40,753 bases of DNA from an uncultured Granulosicoccaceae bacterium (GCA_938007995.1 CALLLW010000063.1:1-40753), one strand, 5' to 3'. Positions 1 through 7,669 are shown, counted from the first letter of the stretch. Notes: a model not told the origin generated them from the letters alone. Numbers and translations: made by a program.

Positions 1-63
1 TTTGAATCTCTCAATGAGCGTATGCCACTGCTGATGGCTTCTTCGAGGTTGTCGCGCTTGCAT
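1..63 (-). CDS. IS66 TnpA-like protein, first 21 codons (partial)
   Basis: The frame starts with ATG at 63 on the minus strand and runs off the left edge. The visible peptide contains PRRSHQQWHTLIERF. This resembles the start of the small IS66 accessory protein TnpA, which typically has a basic stretch, then QQW, then a short helix before a helix-turn-helix. AGGAG lies about 5 bases upstream of the ATG. Only 21 residues are visible, so the family call rests on this short match plus the IS66-like terminal repeat at 141. Confidence 0.5.
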   Translation of the reverse strand, partial: MQARQPRRSHQQWHTLIERFK

Positions 64-141
64 GATTGGCTCCTTTGTTGGAACCCCTATCGTTTACGAG
101 CTTTGGATACCTTGCAACCATGGGGTGGATGGATCGCTTAC
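1..141 (-). mobile_element. IS66-type insertion sequence, 5' end
   Basis: Read on the minus strand, the segment starts at 141 with GTAAGCGATCCATCCACCCC, and the GTAAGCG opening is typical of IS66-family terminal repeats. About 78 bases further in, a TnpA-like reading frame starts at 63 behind a ribosome site (AGGAG, near 70-74). The body of the element lies left of the window. Immediately right of 141 the sequence becomes coding homology to a group II intron reverse transcriptase, which places the boundary at 141/142. IS66 elements usually make 8-bp target duplications, so bases 142-149 should recur at the unseen far end. The boundary is inferred from these two independent cues. Confidence 0.6.
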
Positions 142-142
142 C

Positions 143-322
143 GACAAGTCTTATCGAGTTGCAGATGCGCACACCACCTATCGGCTGCGTCAGTGGTTAC
201 GGCGGAAACATAAGATCAGTGGTTCGGGGACCAAACGCTACCCCGATGAGTACCTGTATAAATCGTTAGGGCTTATCCAGCTGAGAAAGAAACCGCAAAA
301 CCTTCCGTGGGCGAAGGCATGA
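143..322 (+). pseudogene. ltrA-like: Group II intron-encoded reverse transcriptase/maturase, C-terminal remnant
   Basis: These 59 codons plus a stop match the C-terminus of bacterial group II intron proteins. The residues TYRLRQWLRRKHK are followed by a KRYPDEYLYKSLGLIQL segment and a final NLPWAKA before the stop, the usual ending of this protein class. The reverse transcriptase, maturase and most of the GIIM domain would lie to the left. There the frame is cut by the IS66-type element ending at 141, and the in-frame stop at 32-34 belongs to that insertion. The protein is therefore interrupted, and the remnant has no start of its own. Domain V begins 13 bases after the stop codon, as is normal for these introns. 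Confidence 0.8.
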
Positions 323-334
323 TAATCCTGGAGA

Positions 335-442
335 AAGCCGGATGCAGGAAAACTGCACGTCCGGTTTGCCGAGCGGCGACTGGAAACGGGAGGGGATCTT
401 GTCTGTTCGACAACCCGTCTACGCGCCAGTCGTCGACTCTAC
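335..442 (+). ncRNA. Group II intron domains V and VI with 3' splice end
   Basis: Domain V folds from 335-342 against 360-367, with the catalytic AGC at 336-338, a two-base CG bulge at 358-359, and an inner stem 343-347/353-357 closed by a GAAAA loop. Domain VI follows. Its basal pairs are 371-373 with 437-439, A436 is a single bulged adenosine, and a ten-pair stem joins 374-383 to 426-435, with further pairing 387-390/414-417 and 399-403/409-413. The bulged A is seven bases from the end of CTAC at 442, as expected for a branch-point adenosine, and the terminal AC fits the group II AY rule. The 3' catalytic core therefore looks intact even though the intron protein is interrupted. Confidence 0.85.
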
Positions 443-816
443 TGAAATTTCCGGCAAAGGAAAAATAACTACAAATCAACAGCCATTGGATCAGTTTTTA
501 AAAACGATACACATACGGAGGTGTGGATCACTGCAGAGGTTGGTCAAGCTGGTCGGGTTGCCCGCAATCGGCATCAATTATTGAGTTTACAGTCGAGTGT
601 AAACCAGCAATGCTGTCGATCACTGATAGGCTCATTGGTGCAGTCTGTCCGGGACGCTGAACTATCTGGAAAACTGCTACAGCCGTCGTCCTATGTAGCA
701 CCAGTCACTGACTGAGGGGAGCGTGCACTCTCTCGAGAAATTGAATAACAAGGCAGTGTTGACAAGTTATTTGCCTGTATTTTGCTGCATTGTTCTAAAC
801 AAACAAGAACAGTGAT
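443..816. other. Intergenic stretch after the intron, no gene recognised
   Basis: This should be the 3' exon flank of the group II intron. A stop-free frame of about 65 codons (521-715, plus) has no recognisable family, and its ATG lacks a ribosome site. A TTGACA at 759-764 has no -10 box at proper spacing. A small palindrome, TGTTCT with AGAACA around 790-811, lies just past the 3' end of the minus-strand lipoprotein gene and could be a weak terminator, but it has no T-run. Confidence 0.4.
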
Positions 817-1179
817 TTATTGCTTATAAGCCCTTGTGTTATTTTTCCATCCGTCAACCAAGCCTTCTTTGTCAAAGTCAACTTTGCATGGGTAAGGGGC
901 GATGAAAGTCTGCACCGCTAGCGTTTCGGCATAGCATTTCTCAGGAGTCCATTCCCAGCTCGAACCAAGGGGGTTTGATTTGACTTGGTCAGGTTGCCCA
1001 AATATTTCTCGTATTTCATCCTTGCTCATGCCTTCTCTTATTAGCTCTGTTTTTGAGGTTGCAAGAGTTGATGTGTCAATTTGGCTACGGGGAGTGCTTA
1101 GCTGATAACTAGGAGGCGATACACACCCTCCACAGGAAATAAAGACAATAAAACCAACGGCTAAATAGTTCATAATCAA
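817..1179 (-). CDS. Small lipoprotein with BamE/SmpA-like fold
   Basis: The protein has 120 residues. An N-terminal hydrophobic segment (about 5-15) ends in cysteines (FISCGGC, Cys16 or Cys19), consistent with a lipoprotein signal or at least a secretion signal. Residues about 48-75 (REGMSKDEIREIFGQPDQV) match the start of the SmpA/BamE/OmlA fold: an 'I/L-x-x-GMSKDEV-x-x-x-LGxP' helix followed by a strand ending near SSWEW. BamE itself is part of the outer-membrane assembly machine, but many small lipoproteins use this fold, and the rest is not diagnostic of BamE. It stands alone between an intergenic region and a divergent gene. The envelope location is well supported and the exact function is unknown. 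Confidence 0.65.
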   Translation of the reverse strand: MIMNYLAVGFIVFISCGGCVSPPSYQLSTPRSQIDTSTLATSKTELIREGMSKDEIREIFGQPDQVKSNPLGSSWEWTPEKCYAETLAVQTFIAPYPCKVDFDKEGLVDGWKNNTRAYKQ

Positions 1180-1471
1180 ATTGTACCATCGTAAAAAAAG
1201 GCCGCTTTATGCGGACTTGTATTCTACGGGATTTCCAGAATTTTGAATGCGACCTAACAAGAAAAAACTGCATTTTTTACTAAAGCTTTGCAAAGTTTAA
1301 GATGGCTTTTAGTGTTGAGTTTTTGTTGGCTTAGCTGCACATAGTGGGAATGGAACGCTGCAGGATCAGCAACGCATGCGCTGTGTGTTGTTTGGTAAGG
1401 CTCTGTGTAGCTTTACCGCAACTCTACCAGCGCCTACACTACGACCAAGCGCGGCTTTACAGCAAATCACA

Positions 1472-1909
1472 ATGATCATTGAACTTATTTCCATATTTTG
1501 TTGTGGTACATTTTTTGGTGCTGCGGCTTATATATCTGTAGCGCAGCATCCTGCAGCGTTGAAAGCAGGCGTAGCTGTAGGCGGGCGTTTCTTCCGGCCA
1601 ATGTACAATCTCGCAGCCCCGATGCAGATAGCACTGGCGGTAACTGGTTTCCTTGCTGGCCTTATAGCGTGGTATCTGAGTTCGGATATTCTCTGGCTGG
1701 CGGGTTCACTGTTACTGGTATCGGTGATACCGATAACGCTTATTATAATAAAACCGGTGAACGACATATTGCTGGATCCTGCTAACGACCCGGACTCACC
1801 AGAGACGGAGGTGCTGTTGAGGAAGTGGGGGCCCAGGCATTGGCTGCGGACTATTGTTAGCGGGGCGGCGTTTATTGTTTATTTAATTGCTGCGTTAAAC
1901 GGTGCGTGA
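1472..1909 (+). CDS. DUF1772 (anthrone oxygenase-like) membrane protein
   Basis: The ATG at 1472 is preferred and gives 145 residues. The open frame continues upstream to 1376, but that extension is not membrane-like and does not resemble the family. Residues 1-25 form a membrane helix containing FFGAAAYISVAQHPA, typical of DUF1772 proteins, followed by helices near 50-70, 75-97 and 124-143. A polar stretch DPANDPDSPE precedes the conserved KWGPRHWLRT segment. DUF1772 members are four-helix inner-membrane proteins, and some fungal relatives oxidise anthrones, but the bacterial role is generally unknown. It converges with fahA, with a half palindromic repeat between them. Confidence 0.75.
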   Translation: MIIELISIFCCGTFFGAAAYISVAQHPAALKAGVAVGGRFFRPMYNLAAPMQIALAVTGFLAGLIAWYLSSDILWLAGSLLLVSVIPITLIIIKPVNDILLDPANDPDSPETEVLLRKWGPRHWLRTIVSGAAFIVYLIAALNGA

Positions 1910-2020
1910 ATGGTTGGTGTTGTTTGACGTTAGGTGGATATGTGGTTGTCACCTGAGTTTGGGATAACACGTATGGAAGATCTTGGGGATGGTGCGGTGT
2001 TGGGTTTTTATTTGGCAGGA

Positions 2021-2053
2021 TGGTAGATGCGCTTCCAGCTTATCGCCCCTACG
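2021..2053. repeat. Half copy of the dispersed palindromic repeat seen at 24097-24422
   Basis: TGGTAGATGCGCTTCCAGC followed by TTATCGCCCCTACGG (2021-2054) matches the first third of the repeats at 24097 and 24272. No matching second arm follows, so this is a partial unit. As in the other locus, it lies between convergent genes. It resembles a GTAGGG...GATAAG...GCGCATCCACC intergenic repeat that I recall being common in proteobacteria; that resemblance is from memory and unverified. Confidence 0.6.
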
Positions 2054-2196
2054 GTGATCGGTGATCGATTGTTGTTGGCCTTTGATTGTTGTTGGTGTGA
2101 GACTTTTAGATTGGTGGGTGGCTGAGTTGTCGGCCTTGCGGCTCTGGTGTGCTGCTGTGGCCGACGAATATCTTATCTATTTTATACGCTGGCTTT

Positions 2197-3441
2197 TTAT
2201 GTTGTGGTATTGCTCGGTACAATTTTACCGGTACACACGCCGAACCCTATGCGATAGTCGGTTTGAATAGCGGCACCAACCAGTGTGATTTGATCTCCAT
2301 CTTCAAGAAAGGATCGTGACTGTCCGTTGCTGAGTGTTAATGGCTCTTTGCCACCCCAGCTCAGCTCTAGCATTGAGCCACGGCTTTCTTTTAATTCACC
2401 TGAAATGGTACCCGAACCCAACAGATCACCCACTCGCATCGGGCAACCGGATGATGTGTGATGTGCCAGTTGCTGAGCGGCCGAGTAGTACATGTTTTTG
2501 TAGTTGGTGTTTGTGATTGTGGTTTCTGTTCCATCCGGGGCAGTGTGCACAACGCTTAGTTGAATATCGTATAGCATCGGGCCAGTGTCTTTTAGATGTT
2601 CCAGTAAGGTAAATTCACGAGCAGGCGTGTTCACTCTGAAAGGTTCCAGTGCTTCTTTGGTCACGATCCACGGGCTGATGGTTGTTGCGGTGGCTTTGGC
2701 CTGAAAAGGGCCGAGTGGCTGATATTCCCATGCTTGTATATCACGCGCTGACCAGTCGTTAAGTAATACATAACCAAAAATATTGTCATCGGCCTGATCG
2801 ACTGAGATTCGATCGGAAGAGGGTTTGCCGACTATCGCACCCATCTCCAGTTCCAGATCAAAGCGTGCCGACGGTGCAAAGCGGGGAAATTCGTCATCCG
2901 GGCCTTTTAGCTGACCGAAGGGTCGTGTGATATTGGTACCGGATACCACAACGGACGATGCCCGACCGTTATACCCTATGGGTATATGCAACCAGTTAGG
3001 TGGCAGTGCATTCTCAGCGCCGCGAAACATAGTACCAACGTTAGTTGCATGATGACGACCGGCGTAGAAGTCAGTGAACTCGGTAACGGTAAAAGGCATC
3101 AGCATTTGCAGATCAGACTGTGACACCAGATGTGCCTGCAGTTGAGTCTGTGCCGGGCTTCCCTCGCTGAGCGCGTCGATAAGGTAGCTCCTGAACTGCG
3201 ACCATTCATCCAGTGCCATAAACGCATTCCAGGATCCACCGGCAAAAACATTGCGCTGACCTAGCTGGAGCAGATCGGCGGCTTCAGCTGCGGTGACATC
3301 AAGAACCTGATCGCCAATAGCAACACCACAGTGTGCCGTTCGCCCGGCTCCGGTAAAAACCCCATAGGGAAGATTGTTCAATGGAAACTCAGTGTCTGCA
3401 GAATTTGCAGAAGTTACCCATGAAGACAGGCGTTGAGTCAT
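2197..3441 (-). CDS. fahA: Fumarylacetoacetase
   Basis: This enzyme hydrolyses 4-fumarylacetoacetate to fumarate and acetoacetate, the last step of the homogentisate pathway, in the cytoplasm. The protein has 414 residues, the normal size. The N-terminal domain begins with the family's LPYGVF segment. The C-terminal catalytic domain shows SGTNITRPFGQLKGP, the metal-binding acidic segment FDLELEMGAIVG and NDWSARDIQAWEYQPLGPF, followed by TTISPWIV. Domain order and length are complete and no disruption is visible. It is the last gene of the minus-strand run hpd-hmgA-maiA-fahA, starting 25 bases after the maiA remnant's stop. Because maiA and hpd upstream are damaged, its physiological flux is uncertain, but the gene itself looks functional. 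Confidence 0.95.
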   Translation of the reverse strand: MTQRLSSWVTSANSADTEFPLNNLPYGVFTGAGRTAHCGVAIGDQVLDVTAAEAADLLQLGQRNVFAGGSWNAFMALDEWSQFRSYLIDALSEGSPAQTQLQAHLVSQSDLQMLMPFTVTEFTDFYAGRHHATNVGTMFRGAENALPPNWLHIPIGYNGRASSVVVSGTNITRPFGQLKGPDDEFPRFAPSARFDLELEMGAIVGKPSSDRISVDQADDNIFGYVLLNDWSARDIQAWEYQPLGPFQAKATATTISPWIVTKEALEPFRVNTPAREFTLLEHLKDTGPMLYDIQLSVVHTAPDGTETTITNTNYKNMYYSAAQQLAHHTSSGCPMRVGDLLGSGTISGELKESRGSMLELSWGGKEPLTLSNGQSRSFLEDGDQITLVGAAIQTDYRIGFGVCTGKIVPSNTTT

Positions 3442-3465
3442 CAGCTTTATCTCTTTTGTTTTGCG

Positions 3466-3727
3466 TTACAGGAAAGGTTGCGAATCGGGCTGATGTTCGG
3501 GTTGTGCGTTGTTAAAAGCAGTTAACGACAAACAGCGTTGTTCTATGTCTGTTCGCTGTTCCAGCCCTGTAAGCGACGTTCCCCGGCGGTGTGCACTATA
3601 AAGTTTTGGCACCAGGCAAATATCTGCAAGTCCGGGCGTATCGCCAAAGCAGAATGGTGCCTTTCAGGTGCAGAGCAATTCGCACCCGGTAAGAGGTTGT
3701 GGATCGCCAGTAACTGTAGAGCCTCAT
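3466..3727 (-). pseudogene. maiA: Maleylacetoacetate isomerase, internally deleted and frameshifted
   Basis: The ATG at 3727 overlaps the hmgA stop (ATGA) and encodes LYSYWRSTTSYRVRIALHLK. This is the glutathione-binding start of maleylacetoacetate isomerase (zeta-class GST), with its Ser-rich motif. After about 23 codons the sequence jumps directly to the family's C-terminus in a different frame: FCFGDTPGLADICLVPKLYS and then a segment ending QPEHQPDSQPFL before TAA at 3466. An intact enzyme has about 210 residues, so roughly 130 codons (about 390 bp) are missing. The N-terminal frame stops after about 43 codons (TAG). Both ends are well conserved, so the deletion may be recent. The product cannot be functional. 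Confidence 0.9.
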
Positions 3728-5058
3728 TTTTTACCTGGCGTGCCATCGAATTTTTTCTCTAGTGATGTCCAGCAATCAATGTAGTTTTCCTGCATCGGCG
3801 CTTCGTGTGCTGCGTACTCTGTCAGATGCTGCGGAAAACGAGTTTCGAACATAAAGCTCATGGTGTTTTGAAGCTTGGCAGGTTTCAGTTCACCGTTGGA
3901 TGCCTTTTCAAAAGCGTCGCGGTCAGGGCCGTGTGGCAACATCATGTTATGTAGCGACATACCACCGGGTGAAAAGCCATGCGGTTTGGCATCGTACTGG
4001 CCGTAGATATTGCCCATGAGTTCAGACATCACGTTTTTGTGATACCACGGAGGGCGAAAGGTATCTTCAGCGACTAGCCAGCGTTCGCGAAACAATACAA
4101 AATCAATGTTAGCTGTACCGGTGTCGCCCGAAGGTGCTGTGAGTACTGTAAAGATTGATGGATCGGGGTGATCAAACAATATTGCACCCACCGGGCAATA
4201 AGTGGTTAAGTCATATTTATAGGGCGCGTAGTTTCCGTGCCATGCAACGATATCGAGTGGTGAATGATCAATGCTGGTTTGGTGAAACTGACCACACCAC
4301 TTAATTGTTACGGTTGACGCTGCATCACGGTCTTCAAATGCGGCAACGGGCACTTTAAAGTCTCGCGGGTTCGCCAGGCAGTTTGCACCAATTGGCCCGC
4401 GATCCGGCAGGTTGAACGTTTGCCCGTAGTTCTCGCATACAAAACCCCGGCAAGGGCCTTCCAGTACTTCGACTCTGTACACTAGCCCTCTGGGTATAAC
4501 AACAATTTCCTGTGGAGCGGCATCAATCACCCCCAACTCAGTCGCAAAACGCAAGCGACCCTGTTGCGGTACAATGAGTAATTCACTATCGGCGGAATAG
4601 AAATATTCGTCGGTCATTGATACGTTGACGAGATAAACATGTGAGGCCATGCCTTGTTGCACATTCACGTCACCGGCGGTGGTGACAGTACGCATGCCAT
4701 CTATCCAGTTAAGCGCAGTGTCCGAATGTGGAATGGCATCCCAACGATACTGGCCAAGTGACGTTAGCTCGTCATTAATATGCGGTGCCGTCTTCCAGTA
4801 CGGCACATCAATGCGGGTAAAGCGATGCGTATGTACAACGGATGGACGAATCCGATAGCACCAGCTGCGTTCCGGTGAGGGTTTGGTAAACGCGGTACCT
4901 GAAAGCTGCTCTGCGTACAGTCCATACTCTACTTTTTGCGGACTGTTCATGCCTTGCGGCAAGGCACCAGGCAATGCTTCGGTTTCGAAATCATTGCCAA
5001 AGCCAGTCATATAACCTTGGTTATACCCCTCAGGTGTTGGTGCTATGGTTAGACTCAT
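3724..5058 (-). CDS. hmgA: Homogentisate 1,2-dioxygenase
   Basis: This non-heme iron enzyme opens homogentisate to maleylacetoacetate. The protein has 444 residues, full length for the family. It begins with the conserved [19 protein letters not shown] segment. The iron site region [15 protein letters not shown] supplies a His and a Glu ligand, and [17 protein letters not shown] supplies the further His. The [12 protein letters not shown] substrate-binding stretch is also present. The start overlaps the hpd remnant's stop by ATGA and the stop overlaps the maiA start by ATGA, so translation was coupled along the operon. No defect is visible. Loss of the neighbours hpd and maiA leaves it dependent on homogentisate from another source. 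Confidence 0.96.
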   Translation of the reverse strand: MSLTIAPTPEGYNQGYMTGFGNDFETEALPGALPQGMNSPQKVEYGLYAEQLSGTAFTKPSPERSWCYRIRPSVVHTHRFTRIDVPYWKTAPHINDELTSLGQYRWDAIPHSDTALNWIDGMRTVTTAGDVNVQQGMASHVYLVNVSMTDEYFYSADSELLIVPQQGRLRFATELGVIDAAPQEIVVIPRGLVYRVEVLEGPCRGFVCENYGQTFNLPDRGPIGANCLANPRDFKVPVAAFEDRDAASTVTIKWCGQFHQTSIDHSPLDIVAWHGNYAPYKYDLTTYCPVGAILFDHPDPSIFTVLTAPSGDTGTANIDFVLFRERWLVAEDTFRPPWYHKNVMSELMGNIYGQYDAKPHGFSPGGMSLHNMMLPHGPDRDAFEKASNGELKPAKLQNTMSFMFETRFPQHLTEYAAHEAPMQENYIDCWTSLEKKFDGTPGKK

Positions 5059-5705
5059 GCGGCTCCTTTCTTGTCTGTGTGATCGCCATATTCTCCGTGA
5101 GCGAGTTCTTCTGCTTCTATGCTTTCGAACAATGCCTTGAAGTTGCCTTCTCCAATGCCGTCGTCGCCTTTGCGTTGAATGAACTCGAAGAAAATAGGGC
5201 TGATTGCCGTTTTGGAAAAAATCTGCAGTAAGATTTTAGTTTCACCGCCATCCAGCACGCCTTTGCCATCGATCAGAATGCCATGTTTTTTCATTTGATC
5301 AAGCGGTTCGCTGTGGTGTGTAACACGTTCATGGGACAAATCATAATAGGCATCCGGTGGCGGCGCCATAAAAGATACGCCACGTTCGACAATTGCATCT
5401 ACCGATCGGTAGACATCGTGTGAGCCGACTGCAATATGCTGAATGCCTTCGCCATTGTATTTTTTCAGGTAGTTGACGATCTGGCCGGTTTCTCCGCGAT
5501 CTTCGTTTATCGGGATACGTATCCGGCCGCAGGGGGAGGTTAATGCGCGAGTGTACAGGCCGGTGAAATTAGCTTTGATATCAAAGAATCGAATTTCTTT
5601 GAAGTTAAAGAGATCGCCATAGAACCTGAACCAGACATCCATGTTGCCTTTAAATACATTGTGCGTCAGATGTGTGCCAGGTCGTGAGGGATGGAGGTCA
5701 GCTGA
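5055..5705 (-). pseudogene. hpd: 4-Hydroxyphenylpyruvate dioxygenase, N-terminal half lost
   Basis: From the ATG at 5642 the frame encodes 195 residues of the catalytic C-terminal domain. These include GIQHIA (iron ligand His69 in this numbering) and FFEFIQRKG (ligand Glu153) before the gate-helix segment [10 protein letters not shown]. The conserved HLTHNV motif, whose first His is the first iron ligand (codon 5670-5672), lies upstream of that ATG. The frame is open back to a TGA at 5706-5708 with no ATG, GTG or TTG start. Intact enzymes have about 350 residues, and no N-terminal domain was found in any frame up to 6233. Translation from 5642 would lack one iron ligand, so this is most likely a 5'-truncated pseudogene. 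It overlaps hmgA by ATGA. Confidence 0.8.
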
Positions 5706-5708
5706 TCA

Positions 5709-6199
5709 GAATGAAATAGCAGGCTTGGCTTCCATGCGACATTGCGGACTGGGCGTGAAGGCAGGAAAAGAGGTTGGACCGCAGAATCAACTGACCCGTA
5801 CAGTGGGTTTGGTAGAGGAGGTACCTAATGTCTCTGTGCTACAACGCAAACAGAATACTAACCGCTTCTAGTTAAAGTGCATCTGCTGAATACTCGTGCT
5901 GAGCGGTTTGTTGTTTGCGAAAAACCCGGGTATCAGATCGCGCGTAAGTGTTTGATGTTTGGCCTGCTTTAGCGGTGCTGCTGTGAATGTAGTATTTAGT
6001 CGATTGGCCGACTCGTTGAATTGCGTGCGCTTTGTGGTGGTGTTTGTTTAGATTCAGAAGTCCATAGCGTTTCCAGCTCGCTTGGCGGCACTTGGTAATG
6101 TTTAGCGCGAGCCGGGTTTTAACGCAGTGAAACATAGGCAGTGAAACATAGATTGCAATGAAGAGCTGGCTGTTTACCCGGCAATACTTACCGCAAACG
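5709..6199. other. Gene-free region where the hpd N-terminal half would be expected
   Basis: About 490 bases separate the hpd remnant from the next gene's terminator. On the minus strand the region has several in-frame stops, and I could not align it to the first domain of 4-hydroxyphenylpyruvate dioxygenase. An 87-codon minus frame (5872-6135) and a 76-codon plus frame (5641-5871) have no family signature and no ribosome site. The region is probably decayed or replaced sequence, and the operon's original promoter is likely gone. Confidence 0.5.
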
Positions 6200-6224
6200 T
6201 GCCGCTTACATAGCGTAAGCGGCA
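6200..6224 (-). terminator. Hairpin downstream of the aminotransferase gene
   Basis: TGCCGCTTAC (6200-6209) pairs perfectly with GTAAGCGGCA (6215-6224) around a five-base loop, ten bases past the aminotransferase stop at 6234 on the minus strand. Only a short T-run follows in that direction, so it may be a weak intrinsic terminator or an mRNA-stabilising hairpin. Confidence 0.55.
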
Positions 6225-6233
6225 GCGTGTCAT

Positions 6234-7370
6234 TTACTGAAAGATGTCGTCGACTACAGTCTTCAGGGACGCTACGGCACGATCAACATCTTTGAGCTTG
6301 TCCAGCCCGAATAAGCCCAGGCGAAAAGTCGAGAAGTCTTCACCCTCGTCGCATTCCAGTGGTACACCGGCGGCTATTTGCAGGCCATGTTCGGCAAAAA
6401 CTTTACCGGTTTTAATTTCCGGTGTCTCCGCATAACAGACAACAACACCCGGTGCTTCAAAGCCTTCTGCTGCAACGCTGATCAGGCCTTTGCTTTTAAG
6501 CAGGGCGCGTACTTCATTGCCGAGTTGTTGTTGCTTTTGTTTGGCGTTATCCAAACCGAATTCAAAGGTTTCCTGCATTACATCGCGAAACACGCGCAGG
6601 CTTTCCGTTGGCATGGTGGCGTGATACGCATGAGCACCGTTCTCATAGGCTTCCATTATCTGCAGCCATTGCTTCAGGTTGCAGGCAAAGCTGTCGCTTT
6701 CGGTTTGATCTATAGCTTCACGTGCTCTTTCACTTAGCATCACTAAACCGGCGCAGGGTGGGCCACTCCAGCCTTTTTGTGGCGCACTGATCAGAACATC
6801 GACACCGGTCTTTTGCATGTCTACCCAGATCGTGCCTGACGCAATGCAATCAAGCACCATTAAGCCACCGACCGAGTGCACTGCATCTGCCAGCTGACGG
6901 ATGTAGTCGTCCGGTAGCATCAGGCCTGCAGAGGTTTCAACGTGGGGGGTAAAGACAATGTCTGCTTTACTGGCTTTTATTTGCTCAACCGCATCGTTTA
7001 TATCGACCGGGGTAAACTGCGCGTGCTGGTTGCTGGCGTCGCGCTGTGCTTTCAGTACGGTTGTGTTTGACGGCAAGCCACCGCGTTCAAGTATCTGTGA
7101 CCAGCGATAGCTGAACCAGCCGTTACGAGTGACCAGGCACTCTTTATCTTTGGCGAACTGTCTTGCCACTGCTTCCATGCCGAACGTGCCGCTGCCCGGT
7201 ACGATAACTGCAGAGTGCGCGTTGTAGGTTTGTTTGAGCATAGATGACAAGTCGCGCATAACTGTCTGAAATGACTGCGACATATGATTCAGTGCGCGAT
7301 CCGTGTACACGACTGAATATTCGAGCAGACCGTCCGGGTCTACATGGTCAAGAAGGGCTGGCATAGTCAC
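6234..7370 (-). CDS. Class V PLP-dependent aminotransferase (alanine/serine-glyoxylate type)
   Basis: The protein has 378 residues, normal for class V aminotransferases. The cofactor site is visible: GSGTFGMEA (about 59-67) binds phosphate, Asp174 in MVLDCIASG contacts the pyridine ring, and Lys199 in SAPQKGWSGPPCAG forms the Schiff base. The C-terminal domain carries the substrate-arginine region FSTFRLGLFG. This family moves an amino group from alanine, serine, phosphonates or similar donors to glyoxylate or pyruvate; the exact substrate cannot be read from sequence. The gene stands alone on the minus strand, with its own downstream hairpin, near an exported redoxin and a decayed tyrosine operon. 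It is cytoplasmic, with no signal peptide. Confidence 0.85.
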   Translation of the reverse strand: MTMPALLDHVDPDGLLEYSVVYTDRALNHMSQSFQTVMRDLSSMLKQTYNAHSAVIVPGSGTFGMEAVARQFAKDKECLVTRNGWFSYRWSQILERGGLPSNTTVLKAQRDASNQHAQFTPVDINDAVEQIKASKADIVFTPHVETSAGLMLPDDYIRQLADAVHSVGGLMVLDCIASGTIWVDMQKTGVDVLISAPQKGWSGPPCAGLVMLSERAREAIDQTESDSFACNLKQWLQIMEAYENGAHAYHATMPTESLRVFRDVMQETFEFGLDNAKQKQQQLGNEVRALLKSKGLISVAAEGFEAPGVVVCYAETPEIKTGKVFAEHGLQIAAGVPLECDEGEDFSTFRLGLFGLDKLKDVDRAVASLKTVVDDIFQ

Positions 7371-7636
7371 TCCGCTAATGACAAATAAAAAATATTAGCG
7401 TGAGTTTACCTGAAAATAAGTGGTGTTGATGATGGGATTGGAGGTGGTTGCTGAAGGCTCTGTACCGCATACCTAAGCGCGGGATGTGGCACAAATAGAA
7501 AGGCTAATCTCTTTGGTGATCCAGCCACCCTTGCTGGAGAAAACGCGATTAGCGTGCGGCGGCGTTTCGCTGTGAGTAATACATGGCGGCAGTGCAGAGT
7601 ACTGGAGGGGATGTGTACAGGCAGGTCAGAGATCGG
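7371..7636. other. Intergenic, no gene recognised
   Basis: The stretch lies upstream of the aminotransferase and downstream of the redoxin gene, both on the minus strand. It should hold the aminotransferase promoter; AT-rich sequence at 7380-7400 (aaataaaaaatatt) is the best candidate area, though no clear pair of promoter boxes is seen. An 89-codon minus frame (7406-7675) lacks any family features. Confidence 0.35.
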
Positions 7637-7669
7637 AAACCGGCTGAGCTGATCTCGCTCTGCCGGTTT
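7637..7669 (-). terminator. Hairpin downstream of the redoxin gene
   Basis: AAACCGGC (7637-7644) pairs with GCCGGTTT (7662-7669) around a 17-base loop, 33 bases past the redoxin stop. A-rich and T-rich flanks on the two arms would let it act in either direction. The stem is shorter and the loop larger than ideal. Confidence 0.45.

Noticed and set aside
62..142. ATG at 62 as a start of the maturase-like protein
   Set aside because: This part belongs to the IS66-type end on the other strand. Homology to the intron protein begins only after 141.
759..784. TTGACA followed by TATTTT as a promoter
   Set aside because: The spacing is only about 14 bases and no gene follows on that strand.
1376..1471. 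Upstream extension of the DUF1772 protein
   Set aside because: The extra residues are not membrane-like, and the family normally starts at the helix beginning at 1472.
3543..3746. 67-codon minus frame between hmgA and fahA
   Set aside because: It is the wrong frame through the maiA remnant. The two true frames match the ends of maleylacetoacetate isomerase.
5641..5871. 76-codon plus-strand frame antisense to the hpd upstream region
   Set aside because: No family signature and no ribosome site; it lies opposite decayed operon sequence.
5872..6135. 87-codon minus frame considered as the missing hpd N-terminal domain
   Set aside because: No match to the dioxygenase N-terminal fold, and stops separate it from the catalytic part.
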